The translations under genes were made by a program, and so were the position numbers. Below the pieces are notes generated by a model. It was not told where the DNA came from, searched no databases, and saw only the letters and a program-made list of their open reading frames with translations. Below, piece by piece: positions 25,301 through 37,865 of a stretch of DNA of 64,000 nt. Origin of the DNA: Ptiloglossa arizonensis. Lineage: Eukaryota > Arthropoda > Insecta > Hymenoptera > Colletidae. The stretch's first letter is position 1. Every line of letters begins with the position of its first letter. The stretch is from assembly GCF_051014685.1 (NCBI RefSeq), contig NW_027479286.1, positions 1 through 64,000 on the forward strand, written 5' to 3'.

Positions 25301-27130
25301 AACTCCCATATCTCGCGAACGGATTGACCTAACTCAAAAATTCCTATTGCATCCGAAAGTAGAAACTCGCCCGATTACAACGGTACGTGTATTTTTCCCC
25401 TAGGCCATTCTGGTTAAGCGTTTGGATCAGCAGAATTGCGAAAAATTTTATGCCTTCTCAACCATTTCTTGGCTTCAAACTCCCATATCTCGCGAGCGGA
25501 TTGACCAAACCCAAAAATTCCTGATGCTTGTGAAAGTAGAAACTCTCCCGATTACAACAGTATGTGTATTTTTTCCCTAGCCCATTCTGGTTAAGCGTTT
25601 GGAGCAGCAGAATTGCGAAAAATTTGTTGTCTTGTCAACCATATCTTAGCTTCAAAGTCCCATATCTCGCGAACGGATTGACCGAACACAAAAATTCCTA
25701 TTGCATCTAAAAGTAGAAACTCGCCCGATTACAACGGTACGTGTATTTTTCCCCTAGGCCATTCTGGTTAAGCGTTTGGATCAGCAGAATTGCGAAAAAT
25801 TTTATGCCTTCTCAACCATTTCTTGGCTTCAAACTCCCATATCTCGCGAGCGGATTGACCAAACCCAAAAATTCCTGATGCTTGTGAAAGTAGAAACTCT
25901 CCCGATTACAACGGTATGTGTATTTTTTCCCTAGCCCATTCTGGTTAAGCGTTTGGAGCAGCAGAATTGCGAAAAATTTGTTGTCTTGCCAACCATATCT
26001 TAGCTTCAAAGTCCCATATCTCGCGAACGGATTGACCGAACCCAAAAATTCCTATTGTAACTGAAAGTAGAAACTTGCCCGATTACAACGGTATGTGTAT
26101 TTTTTCCCTAGGCCATTCTGGTTAAGCGTTTGGAGCAGCAGAATTGCGAAAAATTTGTTGTCTTCTCAACCATTTCTTAGCTTCAAAGTCCCATATCTCG
26201 CGAACGGATTGACCAAACCCAAAAATTCCTGTTGCGTCTGAAAGTAGAAACTCTCCCGATTACAACGGTATGGGTATTTTTTCCCTAGCCCATTCTGGTT
26301 AAGCGTTTGGAGCAGCAGAATTGCGGAAAATTTGTGTCTTCTCAACCATTTCTCAGCTTCAAAGACCCATATCTCGCGGACGGATTGACCAAACCCAAAA
26401 ATTCCTGCTGCGTCTGAAAGTAGAAACTCGCCCGATTACAACGTTATGCGTATTTTTCCCCTAGGCCATTCTGTTTATGCGTTTGGAGCAGCAGAATTGC
26501 GAAAAATATTTTGCCTTCTCAACCATTTCTTGGTTTCAAACTCCCATATCTCGCGAACGGATTGAACTAACCCAAAAATTCCTATTGCATCTGAAAGTAG
26601 AAACTCGGCCGATTACAACGGTATGTGTATTTTTTCCCTAGGGCATTCTGGTTAAGCGTTTGGATTAGCAGAATTGCGCAAAATTTTTTGCTTTACCAAC
26701 CATTTCTTGGCTTCAAACTCCCATATCTCGCGAACGGATTGACCTAACCCAAAAATTCCTGTTGCGTCTGAAGGTAGAAACTCGCCCGATTACAACGGTA
26801 TGTGTATTTTTTCCCTAGGCCATTCTGGTTAAGCGTTTGGAGCAGCAGAAGTGCGAAAAATTTGTTGCCTTCTCAACCATTTCTTGGCTTCAACCTCCCA
26901 CATCTCGCGAACGGATTGACCTAACCCAAAAATTCCTGTTGCGTGTGAAAGTAGAAACTCCCCCGATTATAACGGTATGAGTATTTATTCCCTAGCCCAT
27001 TCTGGTTAAGCGTTTGGGGCAGCAGAATTGCGAAAAATTTGTTGTCTTCTCAACCATTTCTTAGCTTCAAACTCTCATCTCGCGCGAACGGATTGATCTA
27101 ACCCAAAAATTCCTATTGAATTTGAAGGTA

Positions 27131-27141
27131 GAAACTCGCCG
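27131..27141. other. One-base deletion allele CTCGCCGATT
   Basis: One C is missing from CTCGCCCGATT in a CTCTCATCTCG/ATTGAATTTG monomer. The identical allele in the same monomer type recurs at 32268-32278, so the two are copies of one mutated ancestor. The monomers then continue with the same CCAAGCCCAACAA neighbour. Confidence 0.85.
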
Positions 27142-27778
27142 ATTACAACGGTATGTGTATTTTTTCCCTAGGCCATTCTGGTTAAGCGTTTGGAGCAGCA
27201 GAATTGTGAAAAATTTTTTGCCTTCTCAACCATTCCTTGGCTTCAAACTCCCATATCTCGCGAACGGATTGACCAAGCCCAACAATTCCTGTTGCTTGTG
27301 AAAGTAGAAACTCTCCCGATTACAACGGTATGTGTATTTTTTTCCTAGGCCATTCTTGTTAAGCGTTTGGAGAAGCAGAATTGCTAAAAATTTGTTGCCT
27401 TCTCAACCATTTCTTAGCTTCAAAGTCCCATATCTCGCGAACCGATTGACCAAACCCAAAAATTCCTTCTGCGTCTGAAAGTAGAAACTCGCCCGATTAC
27501 AACGGTATGTGTATTTTTCCCCTAGGGCATTCTGGTTAAGCGATTGGAGCAGCAGAATTGCGAAAAATTTTATGCCTTCCCAACCATTTCTTGGCTTCAA
27601 ACTCCCATATCTCGCGAACGGATTGACCTAACCCAAAAATTCCTGTTGCGTCTGAAGGTAGAAACTCGCCCGATTACAACGGTATGTGTATTTTTTCCCT
27701 AGGCCATTCTGGTTAAGCGTTTGGAGCAGCAGAATTGCGAAAAATTTGTTGCCTTCTCAACCATTTCTTAGCTTCAAA

Positions 27779-28486
27779 CACCCATATCTCGCGAACGGAT
27801 TGACCTAACCCAAAAATTCCTTCTGCGTCTGAAAGTAGAAACTCGCCCGATTACAACGGTATGTGTATTTTTCCCCTAGGGCATTCTGGTTAAGCGATTG
27901 GAGCAGCAGAATTGCGAAAAATTTTATGCCTTCTCAACCATTTCTTGGCTTCAAACTCCCATATCTCGCGAGCGGATTGACCAAACCCAAAAATTCCTGA
28001 TGCTTGTGAAAGTAGAAACTCTCCCGATTACAACGGTATATGTATTTTTTCCCTAGCCCATTCTGGTTAAGCGTTTGGAGCAGCAGAATTGCTAAAAATT
28101 TGTTGTCTTCTCAACCATTTCTTAGCTTCAAAGTCCCATATCTCGCGAACCGATTGACCAAACCCAAAAATTCCTTCTGCGTCTGAAAGTAGAAACTCGC
28201 CCGATTACAACGGTATGTGTATTTTTCCCCTAGGGCATTCTGGTTAAGCGATTGGAGCAGCAGAATTGCGAAAAACTTTATGCCTTCTCAACCATTTCTT
28301 GGCTTCAAACTCCCATATCTCGCGAGCGGATTGACCAAACCCAAAAATTCCTGATGCTTGTGAAAGTAGAAACTCTCCCGATTACAACGGTATATGTATT
28401 TTTTCCCTAGCCCATTCTGGTTAAGCGTTTGGAGCAGCTGAATTGCTAAAAATTTGTTGTCTTCTCAACCATTTCTTAGCTTCAAA
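27779..28486. repeat. 2-monomer HOR (354 bp) x2
   Basis: Two dimers starting at 27779 and 28133. Each is a TCTGCG/CTAGGGC/GCGATTGG monomer followed by a GAGCGG/GATGCTTGTG/TATATGTA monomer with GCTAAAAATTTG. The same pair of dimers recurs at 30788-31495, 3009 bp (17 units) away. Confidence 0.8.
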
Positions 28487-29371
28487 GTCCCATATCTCGC
28501 GAACCGATTGACCAAACCCAAAAATTCCTGCTGCGTCTGAAAGTAGAAACTCGCCCGATTACAACGGTATGCGTATTTTTCCCCTAGGCCATTCTGGTTA
28601 TGCGTTTGGAGCAGCAGAATTGCGAAAAATATTTTGCCATCTCAACCATTTCTTGGCTTCATACTCCCATATCTCGCGAACGGATTGACCTAACCCAAAA
28701 ATTCCTATTGCATCTGAAAGTAGAAACTCGGCCGATTACAACGGTATGTGTATTTTTTCCCTAGGGCATTCTGGTTAAGCGTTTGGATTAGCAGAATTGC
28801 GCAAAATTTTTTGCCTTCCCAACCATTTCTTGGCTTCAAACTCCCATATCTCGCGAACGGATTGACCTAACCCAAAAATTCCTGTTGCGTCTGAAGGTAG
28901 AAACTCGCCCGATTACAACGGTATGTGTATTTTTTCCCTAGGCCATTCTGGTTAAGCGTTTGGAGCAGCAGAAGTGCGAAAAATTTGTTGCCTTCTCAAC
29001 CATTTCTTAGCTTCAAACTCCCATATCTCGCGAACGGATTGACCTAACCCAAAAATTCCTGTTGCGTCTGAAAGTAGAAACTCGCCCGATTACAACGGTA
29101 TGTGTATTTTTTCCCTAGGCCATTCTGGTTAAGCGTTTGGAGCAGCAGAATTGCGAAAAATCTTTTGCCTTCTCAACCATTTCTTGGCTTCAAACTCCCA
29201 TATCTCGCGAGCGGATTGCCCAAACCCAAAAATTCCTGATGCTTGTGAAAGTAGAAACTCTCCCGATTACAACGGTATATGTATTTTTTCCCTAGCCCAT
29301 TCTGGTTAAGCGTTTGGAGCAGCAGAATTGCTAAAAATTTGTTGTCTTCTCAACCATTTCTTAGCTTCAAA
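28487..29371. repeat. 5-monomer HOR (885 bp), copy 1
   Basis: Monomers start at 28487 (CGAACCG, TATGCG, GGTTATGCG), 28664 (ATTGCAT, CGGCCG, GATTAGCAG), 28841 (GAAGGTAG, GAAGTGCG), 29018 (AAAAATCTTTTGCC) and 29195 (GAGCGGATTGCCC, TATATGTA, GCTAAAA). The shared TTTTGCCATC and TTCATACTCCC variants at 28632-28670 recur exactly 885 bp later. Confidence 0.85.
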
Positions 29372-30256
29372 GTCCCATATCTCGCGAACCGATTGACCAA
29401 ACCCAAAAATTCCTTCTGCGTCTGAAAGTAGAAACTCGCCCGATTACAACGGTATGCGTATTTTTCCCCTAGGCCATTCTGGTTATGCGTTTGGAGCAGC
29501 AGAATTGCGAAAAATATTTTGCCATCTCAACCATTTCTTGGCTTCATACTCCCATATCTCGCGAACGGATTGACCTAACCCAAAAATTCCTATTGCATCT
29601 GAAAGTAGAAACTCGGCCGATTACAACGGTATGTGTATTTTTTCCCAAGGGCATTCTGGTTAAGCGTTTGGATTAGCAGAATTGCGCAAAATTTTTTGCC
29701 TTCCCAACCATTTCTTGGCTTCAAACTCCCATATCTCGTGAACGGATTGACCTAACCCAAAAATTCCTGTTGCGTCTGAAGGTAGAAACTCGCCCGATTA
29801 CAACGGTATGTGTATTTTTTCCCTAGGCCATTCTGGTTAAGCGTTTGGAGCAGCAGAAGTGCGAAAAATTTGTTGCCTTCTCAACCATTTCTTAGCTTCA
29901 AACTCCCATATCTCGCGAACGGATTGACCTAACCCAAAAATTCCTGTTGCGTCTGAAAGTAGAAACTCGCCCGATTACAACGGTATGTGTATTTTTTCCC
30001 TAGGCCATTCTGGTTAAGCGTTTGGAGCAGCAGAATTGCGAAAAATCTTTTGCCTTCTCAACCATTTCTTGGCTTCAAACTCCCATATCTCGCGAGCGGA
30101 TTGCCCAAACCCAAAAATTCATGATGCTTGTGAAAGTAGAAACTCTCCCGATTACAACGGTATATGTATTTTTTCCCTAGCCCATTCTGGTTAAGCGTTT
30201 GGAGCAGCAGAATTGCTAAAAATTTGTTGTCTTCTCAACCATTTCTTAGCTTCAAA
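29372..30256. repeat. 5-monomer HOR (885 bp), copy 2
   Basis: Same five monomer types in the same order as 28487-29371. Private differences include TAG changed to AAG at 29647 (CCCAAGGGC), CTCGTGAACGG at 29735 and TTCATGATGC near 30118. Confidence 0.85.
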
Positions 30257-30787
30257 GTCCCATATCTCGCGAACCGATTGACCAAACCCAAAAATTCCTT
30301 CTGCGTCTGAAAGTAGAAACTCGCCCGATTACAACGGTATGCGTATTTTTCCCCTAGGCCATTCTGGTTATGCGTTTGGAGCAGCAGAATTGCGAAAAAT
30401 ATTTTGCCATCCCAACCATTTCTTGGCTTAAAACTCCCATATCTCGCGAACGGATTGACCTAACCCAAAAATTCCTATTGCATCTGAAAGTAGAAACTCG
30501 GCCGATTACAACGGTATGTGTATTTTTTCCCTAGGGCATTCTGGTTAAGCGTTTGGATTAGCAGAATTGCGCAAAATTTTTTGCCTTCCCAACCATTTCT
30601 TGGCTTCAAACTCCCATATCTCGCGAACGGATTGACCGAACCCAAAAATTCCTGTTGCGTCTGAAGGTAGAAACTCGCCCGATTACAACGGTATGTGTAT
30701 TTTTTCCCTAGGCCATTCTGGTTAAGCGTTTGGAGCAGCAGAAGTGCGAAAAATTTGTTGCCTTCTCAACCATTTCTTAGCTTCAAA
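30257..30787. repeat. 5-monomer HOR, copy 3, truncated to three monomers
   Basis: The first three monomers of the pentamer, starting at 30257, 30434 and 30611. The array then switches to the 354 bp dimer at 30788 instead of the expected AAAAATCTTTTGCC monomer. Confidence 0.8.
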
Positions 30788-31495
30788 CTCCCATATCTCG
30801 CGAACGGATTGACCTAACCCAAAAATTCCTTCTGCGTCTGAAAGTAGAAACTCGCCCGATTACAACGGTATGTGTATTTTTCCCCTAGGGCATTCTGGTT
30901 AAGCGATTGGAGCAGCAGAATTGCGAAAAATTTTATGCCTTCTCAACCATTTCTTGGCTTCAAACTCCCATATCTCGCGAGCGGCTTGACCAAACCCAAA
31001 AATTCCTGATGCTTGTGAAAGTAGAAACACTCCCGATTACAACGGTATATGTATTTTTTCCCTAGCCCATTCTGGTTAAGCGTTTGGAGCAGCTGAATTG
31101 CTAAAAATTTGTTGTCTTCTCAACCATTTCTTAGCTTCAAAGTCCCATATCTCGCGAACCGATTGACCAAACCCAAAAATTCCTTCTGCGTCTGAAAGTA
31201 GAAACTCGCCCGATTACAACGGTATGTGTATTTTTCCCCTAGGGCATTCTGGTTAAGCGATTGGAGCAGCAGAATTGCGAAAAATTTTATGCCTTCTCAA
31301 CCATTTCTTGGCTTCAAACTCCCATATCTCGCGAGCGGATTGACCAAACCCAAAAATTCCTGATGCTTGTGAAAGTAGAAACTCTCCCGATTACAACGGT
31401 ATATGTATTTTTTCCCTAGCCCATTCTGGTTAAGCGTTTGGAGCAGCAGAATTGCTAAAAATTTGTTGTCTTCTCAACCATTTCTTAGCTTCAAA
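30788..31495. repeat. 2-monomer HOR (354 bp) x2, second site
   Basis: Dimers start at 30788 and 31142, of the same kind as 27779-28486. The GAGCAGCTGAATTGC variant is in the second dimer at the first site (near 28431) but in the first dimer here (near 31086), so the dimers have shifted register relative to one another. Confidence 0.75.
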
Positions 31496-34400
31496 GTCCT
31501 ATATCTCGCGAACCGATTGACCAAACCCAAAAATTCCTTCTGCGTCTGAAAGTAGAAACTCGCCCGATTACAACGGTATGCGTATTTTTCCCCTAGGCCA
31601 TTCTGGTTATGCGTTTGGAGCAGCAGAATTGCGAAAAATCTTTTGCCTTCTCAACCATTTCTTGGCTTCAAACTCCCATATCTCGCGAACGGATTGACCT
31701 AACCCAAAAATTCCTATTGCATCTGAAAGTAGAGACTCGCCCGATTACAACGGTATCTGTATTTTTTCCGAAGGCCATTCTGGTTAAGCGTTTGGAGCAG
31801 CAGAATTGCGAAAAATTTTTTGCCTTCTCAACCATTTCTTGGCTTCAAACTCCCATATCTCGCGAACGGATTGACCTAACCCAAAAATTCCTGTTGCTTC
31901 CGAAAGTAGAAACTCGCCCGATTTCAACGGTATGTGTATTTTTTCCCTAGCCCATTCTGGTTAAGCGTTTGGAGCAGCAGAATTGCGAAAAATTTGTTGT
32001 CTTCTCAACCATTTCTTAGCTTCAAAGTCCCATATCTCGCGAACCGATTGACCAAACCCAAAAATTCCTTCTGCGTCTGAAAGTAGAAACTCGCCCGATT
32101 ACAACGGTATGTGTATTTTTCCCCTAGGGCATTCTGGTTAAGCGATTGGAGCAGCAGAAGTGCGAAAAATTTGTTGTCTTCTCAACCATTTCTTAGCTTC
32201 AAACTCTCATCTCGCGCGAACGGATTGATCTAACCCAAAAATTCCTATTGAATTTGAAGGTAGAAACTCGCCGATTACAACGGTATGTGTATTTTTTCCA
32301 TAGGCCATTCTGGTTAAGCGTTTGGAGCAGCAGATTTATGAAAAATTTTTTGCCTTCTCAACCATTCCTTGGCTTCAAGCTCCCATATCTCGCGAACGGA
32401 TTGACCAAGCCCAACAATTCCTGTTGCTTGTGAAAGTAGAAACTCTCCCGATTACAACGGTATGTGTATTTTTTTCCTAGCCCATTCTGGTTAAGTGTTT
32501 GGAGCAGCAGAATTGCGAAAAATTTGTTGTCTTCTCAACCATTTCTTAGCTTCAAAGTCCCATATCTCGCGAACGGATTGACCAAACCCAAAAATTCCTG
32601 CTGCTTCTGAAAGTAGAAACTCGCCCGATTACAACGGTGTGCGTATTTTTTCCCTAGGCCATTCTTGTTAAGCATTTGGAGAAGCAGAATTGCTAAAAAT
32701 TTGTTGCCTTCTCAACCATTTCTTAGCTTCAAAGTCCCATATCTCGCGAACCGATTGACCAAACCCAAAAATTCCTTCTGCGTCTGAAAGTAGAAAATCG
32801 CCCGATTACAACGGTATGTGTATTTTTCCCCTAGGGCATTCTGGTTAAGCGATTGGAGCAGCAGAAGTGCGAAAAATTTGTTGTCTGCTCAACCATTTCT
32901 TAGCTTCAAACTCTCATATCGCGCGAACGGATTGATCTAACCCAAAAATTCCTATTGAATTTGAAGGTAGAAACTCGCCCGATTACAACGGTATGTGTAT
33001 TTTTTCCCTAGGCCATTCTGGTTAAGCGTTTGGAGCAGCAGAATTGCGAAAAATTTTTTGCCTTCTCAACCATTCCTTGGCTTCAAACTCCCATATCTCG
33101 CGAACGGATTGACCTAACCCAAAAATTCCTGTGGCGTCTGAAAGTAGAAACTCGCCCGATTACAACGGTATGTGTATTTTTTCCCTAGGCCATTCTGGTT
33201 AAGCGTTTGGAGCTGCAGAATTGCGAAAAATTTTTTGCCTTCTCAACCATTTCTTGTCTTCAAACTCCCATATCTCGCGAACGGATTGACCTAACCCAAA
33301 AATTCCTATTGCATCTGAAAGTAGAAACTCGCCCGATTACAACGGTACGTGTATTTTTCCCCTAGGCCATTCTGGTTAAGCGTTTGGATCAGCAGAATTG
33401 CGAAAAATTTTATGCCTTCTCAACCATTTCTTGGCTTCAAACTCCCATATCTCGCGAGCGGATTGACCAAACCCAAAAATTCCTGATGCTTGTGAAAGTA
33501 GAAACTCTCCCGATTACAACGGTGTGTGTATTTTTTCCCTAGCCCATTCTGGTTAAGCGTTTGGAGCAGCAGAATTGCTAAAAATTTGTTGTCTTCTCAA
33601 CCATTTCTTAGCTTCAAAGTCCCATATCTCGCGAACCGATTGACCAAACCCAAAAATTCCTTCTGCGTCTGAAAGTACAAACTCGCCCGATTACAACGGT
33701 ATGTGTATTTTTCCCCTAGGGCATTCTGGTTAAGCGATTGGAGCAGCAGAATTGCGAAAAATTTTATGCCTTCTCAACCATTTCTTGGCTTCAAACTCCC
33801 ATATCTCGCGAGCGGATTGACCAAACCCAAAAATTCCTATTGCATCTGAAAGTAGAAACTCGGCCGATTACAACGGTATGTGTATTTTTTCCCTAGGGCA
33901 TTCTGGTTAAGCGTTTGGATTAGCAGAATTGCGCAAAATTTTTTGCCTTCCCAACCATTTCTTGGCTTCAAACTCCCATATCTCGCGAACGGATTGACCT
34001 AAACCCAAAAATTCCTGTTGCGTCTGAAGGTAGAAACTCGCCCGATTACAACGGTATGTGTATTTTTTCCCTAGGCCATTCTGGTTAAGCGTTTCGAGCG
34101 GCAGAAGTGTGAAAAATTTGTTGCCTCCTCAACCATTTCTTAGCTTCAAACTCCCATATCTCGCGAACGGATTGACCTAACCCAAAAATTCCTATTGCGT
34201 CTGAAAGTAGAAACTCGCCCGATTACAAAGGTATGTGTATTTTTTCCCTAGGCCATTCTGGTTAAGCGTTTGGAGCAGCAGAATTGCGAAAAATCTTTTG
34301 CCTTCTCAGCCATTTCTTGGCTTAAAACTCCCATATCTCGCGAACGGATTGACCTAACCCAAAAATTCCTATTGCATCTGAAAGTAGAAACTCGCCCGAT

Positions 34401-34639
34401 TACAACGGTATCTGTATTTTTTCCCTAGGCCATTCTGGTTAAGCGTTTGTAGCAGCAGAATTGCGAAAAATTTTTTGCCTTCTCAACCATTTCTTGGCTT
34501 CAAACTCCCATATCTCGCGAACGGATTGACCTAACCCAAAAAGTCCTGTTGCGTCTGAAAGTAGAAACTCGCACGATTACAACGGTATGTGTATTTTTTC
34601 CCTAGCCCATTCTGGTTAAGCGTTTGGAGCAGCAGAATT

Positions 34640-35240
34640 GCGAAAAATTTTTTGCCTTCTCAACCATTTCTTGTCTTCAAACTCCCATATCTCGCGAACG
34701 GATTGACCTAACCCAAAAATTCCTATTGCATCTGAAAGTAGAAACTCGCCCGACTACAACGGTACGTGTATTTTTCCCCTAGGCCATTCTGGTTAAGCGT
34801 TTGGATCAGCAGAATTGCGAAAAATTTTATGCCTTCTCAACCATTTCTTGGCTTCAAACTGCCATATCTCGCGAGCGGATTGACCAAACCCAAAAATTCC
34901 TGATGCTTGTGAAAGTAGAAACTCTCCCGATTACAACGGTATGTGTATTTTTTCCCTAGGCCATTCTGGTTAAGCGTTTGGAGCAGCAGAATTGCGGAAA
35001 ATTTGTTGTCTTCTCAACCATTTCTTGGCTTCAAACTCCCATATCTCGCGAACGGATTGACCTAACCCAAAAATTCCTATTGCATCTGAAAGTAGAAACT
35101 CGCCCGACTACAACGGTACGTGTATTTTTCCCCTAGGCCATTCTGGTTAAGCGTTTGGATCAGCAGAATTGCGAAAAATTTTATGCCCTCTCAACCATTT
35201 CTTGGCTTCAAACTGCCATATCTCGCGAACGGATTGACCA
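34640..35240. repeat. Local 2-monomer (354 bp) duplication
   Basis: The variant CCCGACTACAACGG (C for T) occurs at 34749 and 35103, exactly 354 bp apart, each in an ATTGCAT/TACGTG monomer followed by a CTGCCATATC monomer. This marks a recent dimer duplication. Confidence 0.7.
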
Positions 35241-37069
35241 AACCCAAAAATTCCTATTGCATCTGAAAGTAGAAACTCGCCCGATTACAACGGTACGTGT
35301 ATTTTTCCCCTAGGCCATTCTGGTTAAGCGTTTGGATCAGCAGAATTGCGAAAAATTTTATGCCTTCTCAACCATTTCTTGGCTTCAAACTCCCATATCT
35401 CGCGAGCGGATTGACCAAACCCAAAAATTCCTGCTGCGTCTGAAAGTAGAAACTCGCCCGATTACAACGGTGTGCGTATTTTTTCCCTAGGCCATTCTGG
35501 TTAAGCGTTTGGAGAAGCAGAATTGCTAAAAATTTGTTGCCTTCTCAACCATTTCTTAGCTTCAAAGTCCCATATCTCGCGAACCGATTGACCAAACCCA
35601 AAAATTCCTTCTGCGTCTGAAAGTAGAAACTCGCCCGATTACAACGGTATGTGTATTTTTCCCCTAGGGCATTCTGGTTAAGCGTTTGGAGCAGCAGAAT
35701 TGCGAAAAATTTTTTGCCTTCTCAACCATTCCTTGGCTTCAAACTCCCATATCTCGCGAACGGATTGACCTAACACAAAAATTCCTGTTGCGTCTGAAAG
35801 TAGAAACTCGCCCGATTACAACGGTATGTGTATTTTTTCCCTAGGCCATTCTGGTTAAGCGTTTGGAGCTGCAGAATTGCGAAAAATTTTTTGCCTTCTC
35901 AACCATTTCTTGGCTTCAAACTCCCATATCTCGCGAACGGATTGACCTAACCCAAAAATTCCTATTGTATCTGAAAGTAGAAACTCGCCCGATTCCAACG
36001 GTACGTGTATTTTTCCCCTAGGCCATTCTGGTTAAGCGTTTGGATCAGCAGAATTGCGAAAAATTTTATGCCTTCTCAACCATTTCTTGGCTTCAAACTC
36101 CCATATCTCGCGAACGGATTGACCAAACCCAAAAATTCCTTCTGCGTCTGAAAGTAGAAACTCGCCCGATTACAACGGTGTGCGTATTTTTTCCCTAGGC
36201 CATTCTGGTTAAGCGTTTGGAGAAGCAGAATTGCTAAAAATTTGTTGCCTTCTCAACCATTTCTTAGCTTCAAAGTCCCATATCTCGCGAACCGATTGAC
36301 CAAACCCAAAAATTCCTTCTGCGTCTGAAAGTAGAAACTCGCCCGATTACAACGGTATGTGTATTTTTCCCCTAGGGCATTCTGGTTAAGCGATTGGAGC
36401 AGCAGAAGTGCGAAAAATTTGTTGTCTTCTCAACCATTTCTTAGCTTCAAACTCTCATATCGCGCGAACGGATTGATCTAACCCAAAAATTCCTATTGAA
36501 TTTGAAGGTAGAAACTCGCCCGATTACAACGGTATGTATATATTTTCCCTAGGCCATTCTGGTTAAGCGTTTGGAGCAGCAGAATTGCGAAAAATTTTTT
36601 GCCTTCTCAACCATTTCTTGTCTTCAAACTCCCATATCTCGCGAACGGATTGACCTAACCCAAAAATTCCTGATGCTTGTGAAAGTAGAAACTCTCCCGA
36701 TTACAACGGTATGTGTATTTTTTCCCTAGCCCATTCTGGTTAAGCGATTGGAGCAGCAGAATTGCTAAAAATTTGGTGTCTTCTCAACCATTTCTTAGAT
36801 TCAAAGTCCCATATCTCGCGAACCGATTGACCAAACCCAAAAATTCCTTCTGCGTCTGAAAGTAGAAACTCGCCCGATTACAACGGTATGTGTATTTTTC
36901 CCCTAGGGCATTCTGGTTAAGCGATTGGAGCAGCAGAAGTGCGAAAAATTTGTTGTCTTCTCAACCATTTCTTAGCTTCAAACTCTCATATCGCGCGAAC
37001 GGATTGATCTAACCCAAAAATTCCTATTGAATTTGAAGGTAGAAACTCGCCCGATTACAACGGTATGTG

Positions 37070-37865
37070 TATTTTTTCTCTAGCCCATTCTGGTTATGCG
37101 TTTGGAGCAGCAGAATTGCGAAAAATTTGTTGTCTTCTCAACCATTTCTTAGCTTCAAAGTCCCATATCTCGCGAACGGATTGACCAAACCCAAAAATTC
37201 CTGTTGCGTCTGAAAGTAGAAACTCTCCCGATTACAACGGTATGTGTATTTTTTCCCTAGCCCATTCTGGTTAAGCGTTTGGAGCAGCAGAATTGCGGAA
37301 AATTTGTTGTCTTCTCAACCATTTCTTGGCTTCAAACTCCCATATCTCGCGAACGGATTGACCGAACCCAAAAATTCCTATTGCATCTGAAAGTAGAAAC
37401 TCGGCCGATTACAACGGTAGGTGTATTTTTTCCCTAGGGCATTCTGGTTAAGCGTTTGGATTAGCAGTATTGCGCAAAATTTTTTGCCTTCTCAACCATT
37501 TCTTGGCTTCAAACTCCCATATCTCGCGAACGGATGGACCTAACCCAAAAATTCCTGTTGCGTCTGAAGGTAGAAACTCGCCCGATTACAACGGTATGTG
37601 AATTTTTTCCCTAGGCCATTCTGGTTAAGCGTTTGGAGCAGCAGAATTGCGAAAAATCTTTTGCCTTCTCAACCATTTCTTGGCTTCAAACTCCCATATC
37701 TCGCGAACGGATTGACCTAACCCAAAAATTCCTATTGCATCTGAAAGTAGAAACTCGCCCGATTAAAACGGTACGTGTATTTTTCCCCTAGGCCATTCGG
37801 GTTAAGCGTTTGGATCAGCAGAATTGCGAAAAATTTTATGCCTTCTCAACCATTTCTTGGCTTCA
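37070..37865. repeat. 9-monomer-spaced block, copy 1
   Basis: Matches 38663-39458 at offset 1593 (9 x 177). Shared rare variants are GGTAGGTG, TATGTGAATTTTTT, GATTAAAACGGTACG and CATTCGGGTTAAG. One monomer between them differs: GGATTAGCAGTATTGCGC here, GGAGCAGCAGAATTGCGG there. Confidence 0.75.

Larger units (their letters stand above)
16459..26717. repeat. Zone 2: divergent satellite with 6/9/12/19-monomer spacing
   Basis: About 58 monomers with more private substitutions than zones 1 or 5, for example ATTACAGCGG, CATTCTCGTTAAG, GTGTGCTTTTTT and TTTTTCCATAGG. A CTCTCATATCTCG/GGATAGACC monomer recurs at 19290, 20881, 23003 and 24064, i.e. 9, 12 and 6 units apart. The zone also holds seven of the one-base deletions. 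No gene or foreign insertion is visible. Confidence 0.85.
26718..32203. repeat. Zone 3: short 2- and 5-monomer HORs
   Basis: About 31 monomers. The ordered part from 27779 to 31495 is composed of 354 bp dimers and 885 bp pentamers. Characteristic variants are GCTAAAAATTTG, TATATGTA, GGATTAGCAG with GCGCAAAA, and CGAACCGATTG. No gene is visible. Confidence 0.85.

Noticed and set aside
25812..26045. Minus-strand open frame, also at 27403, 53470 and 63687
   Set aside because: Reverse-strand shadow of the same satellite, with no independent evidence of coding.
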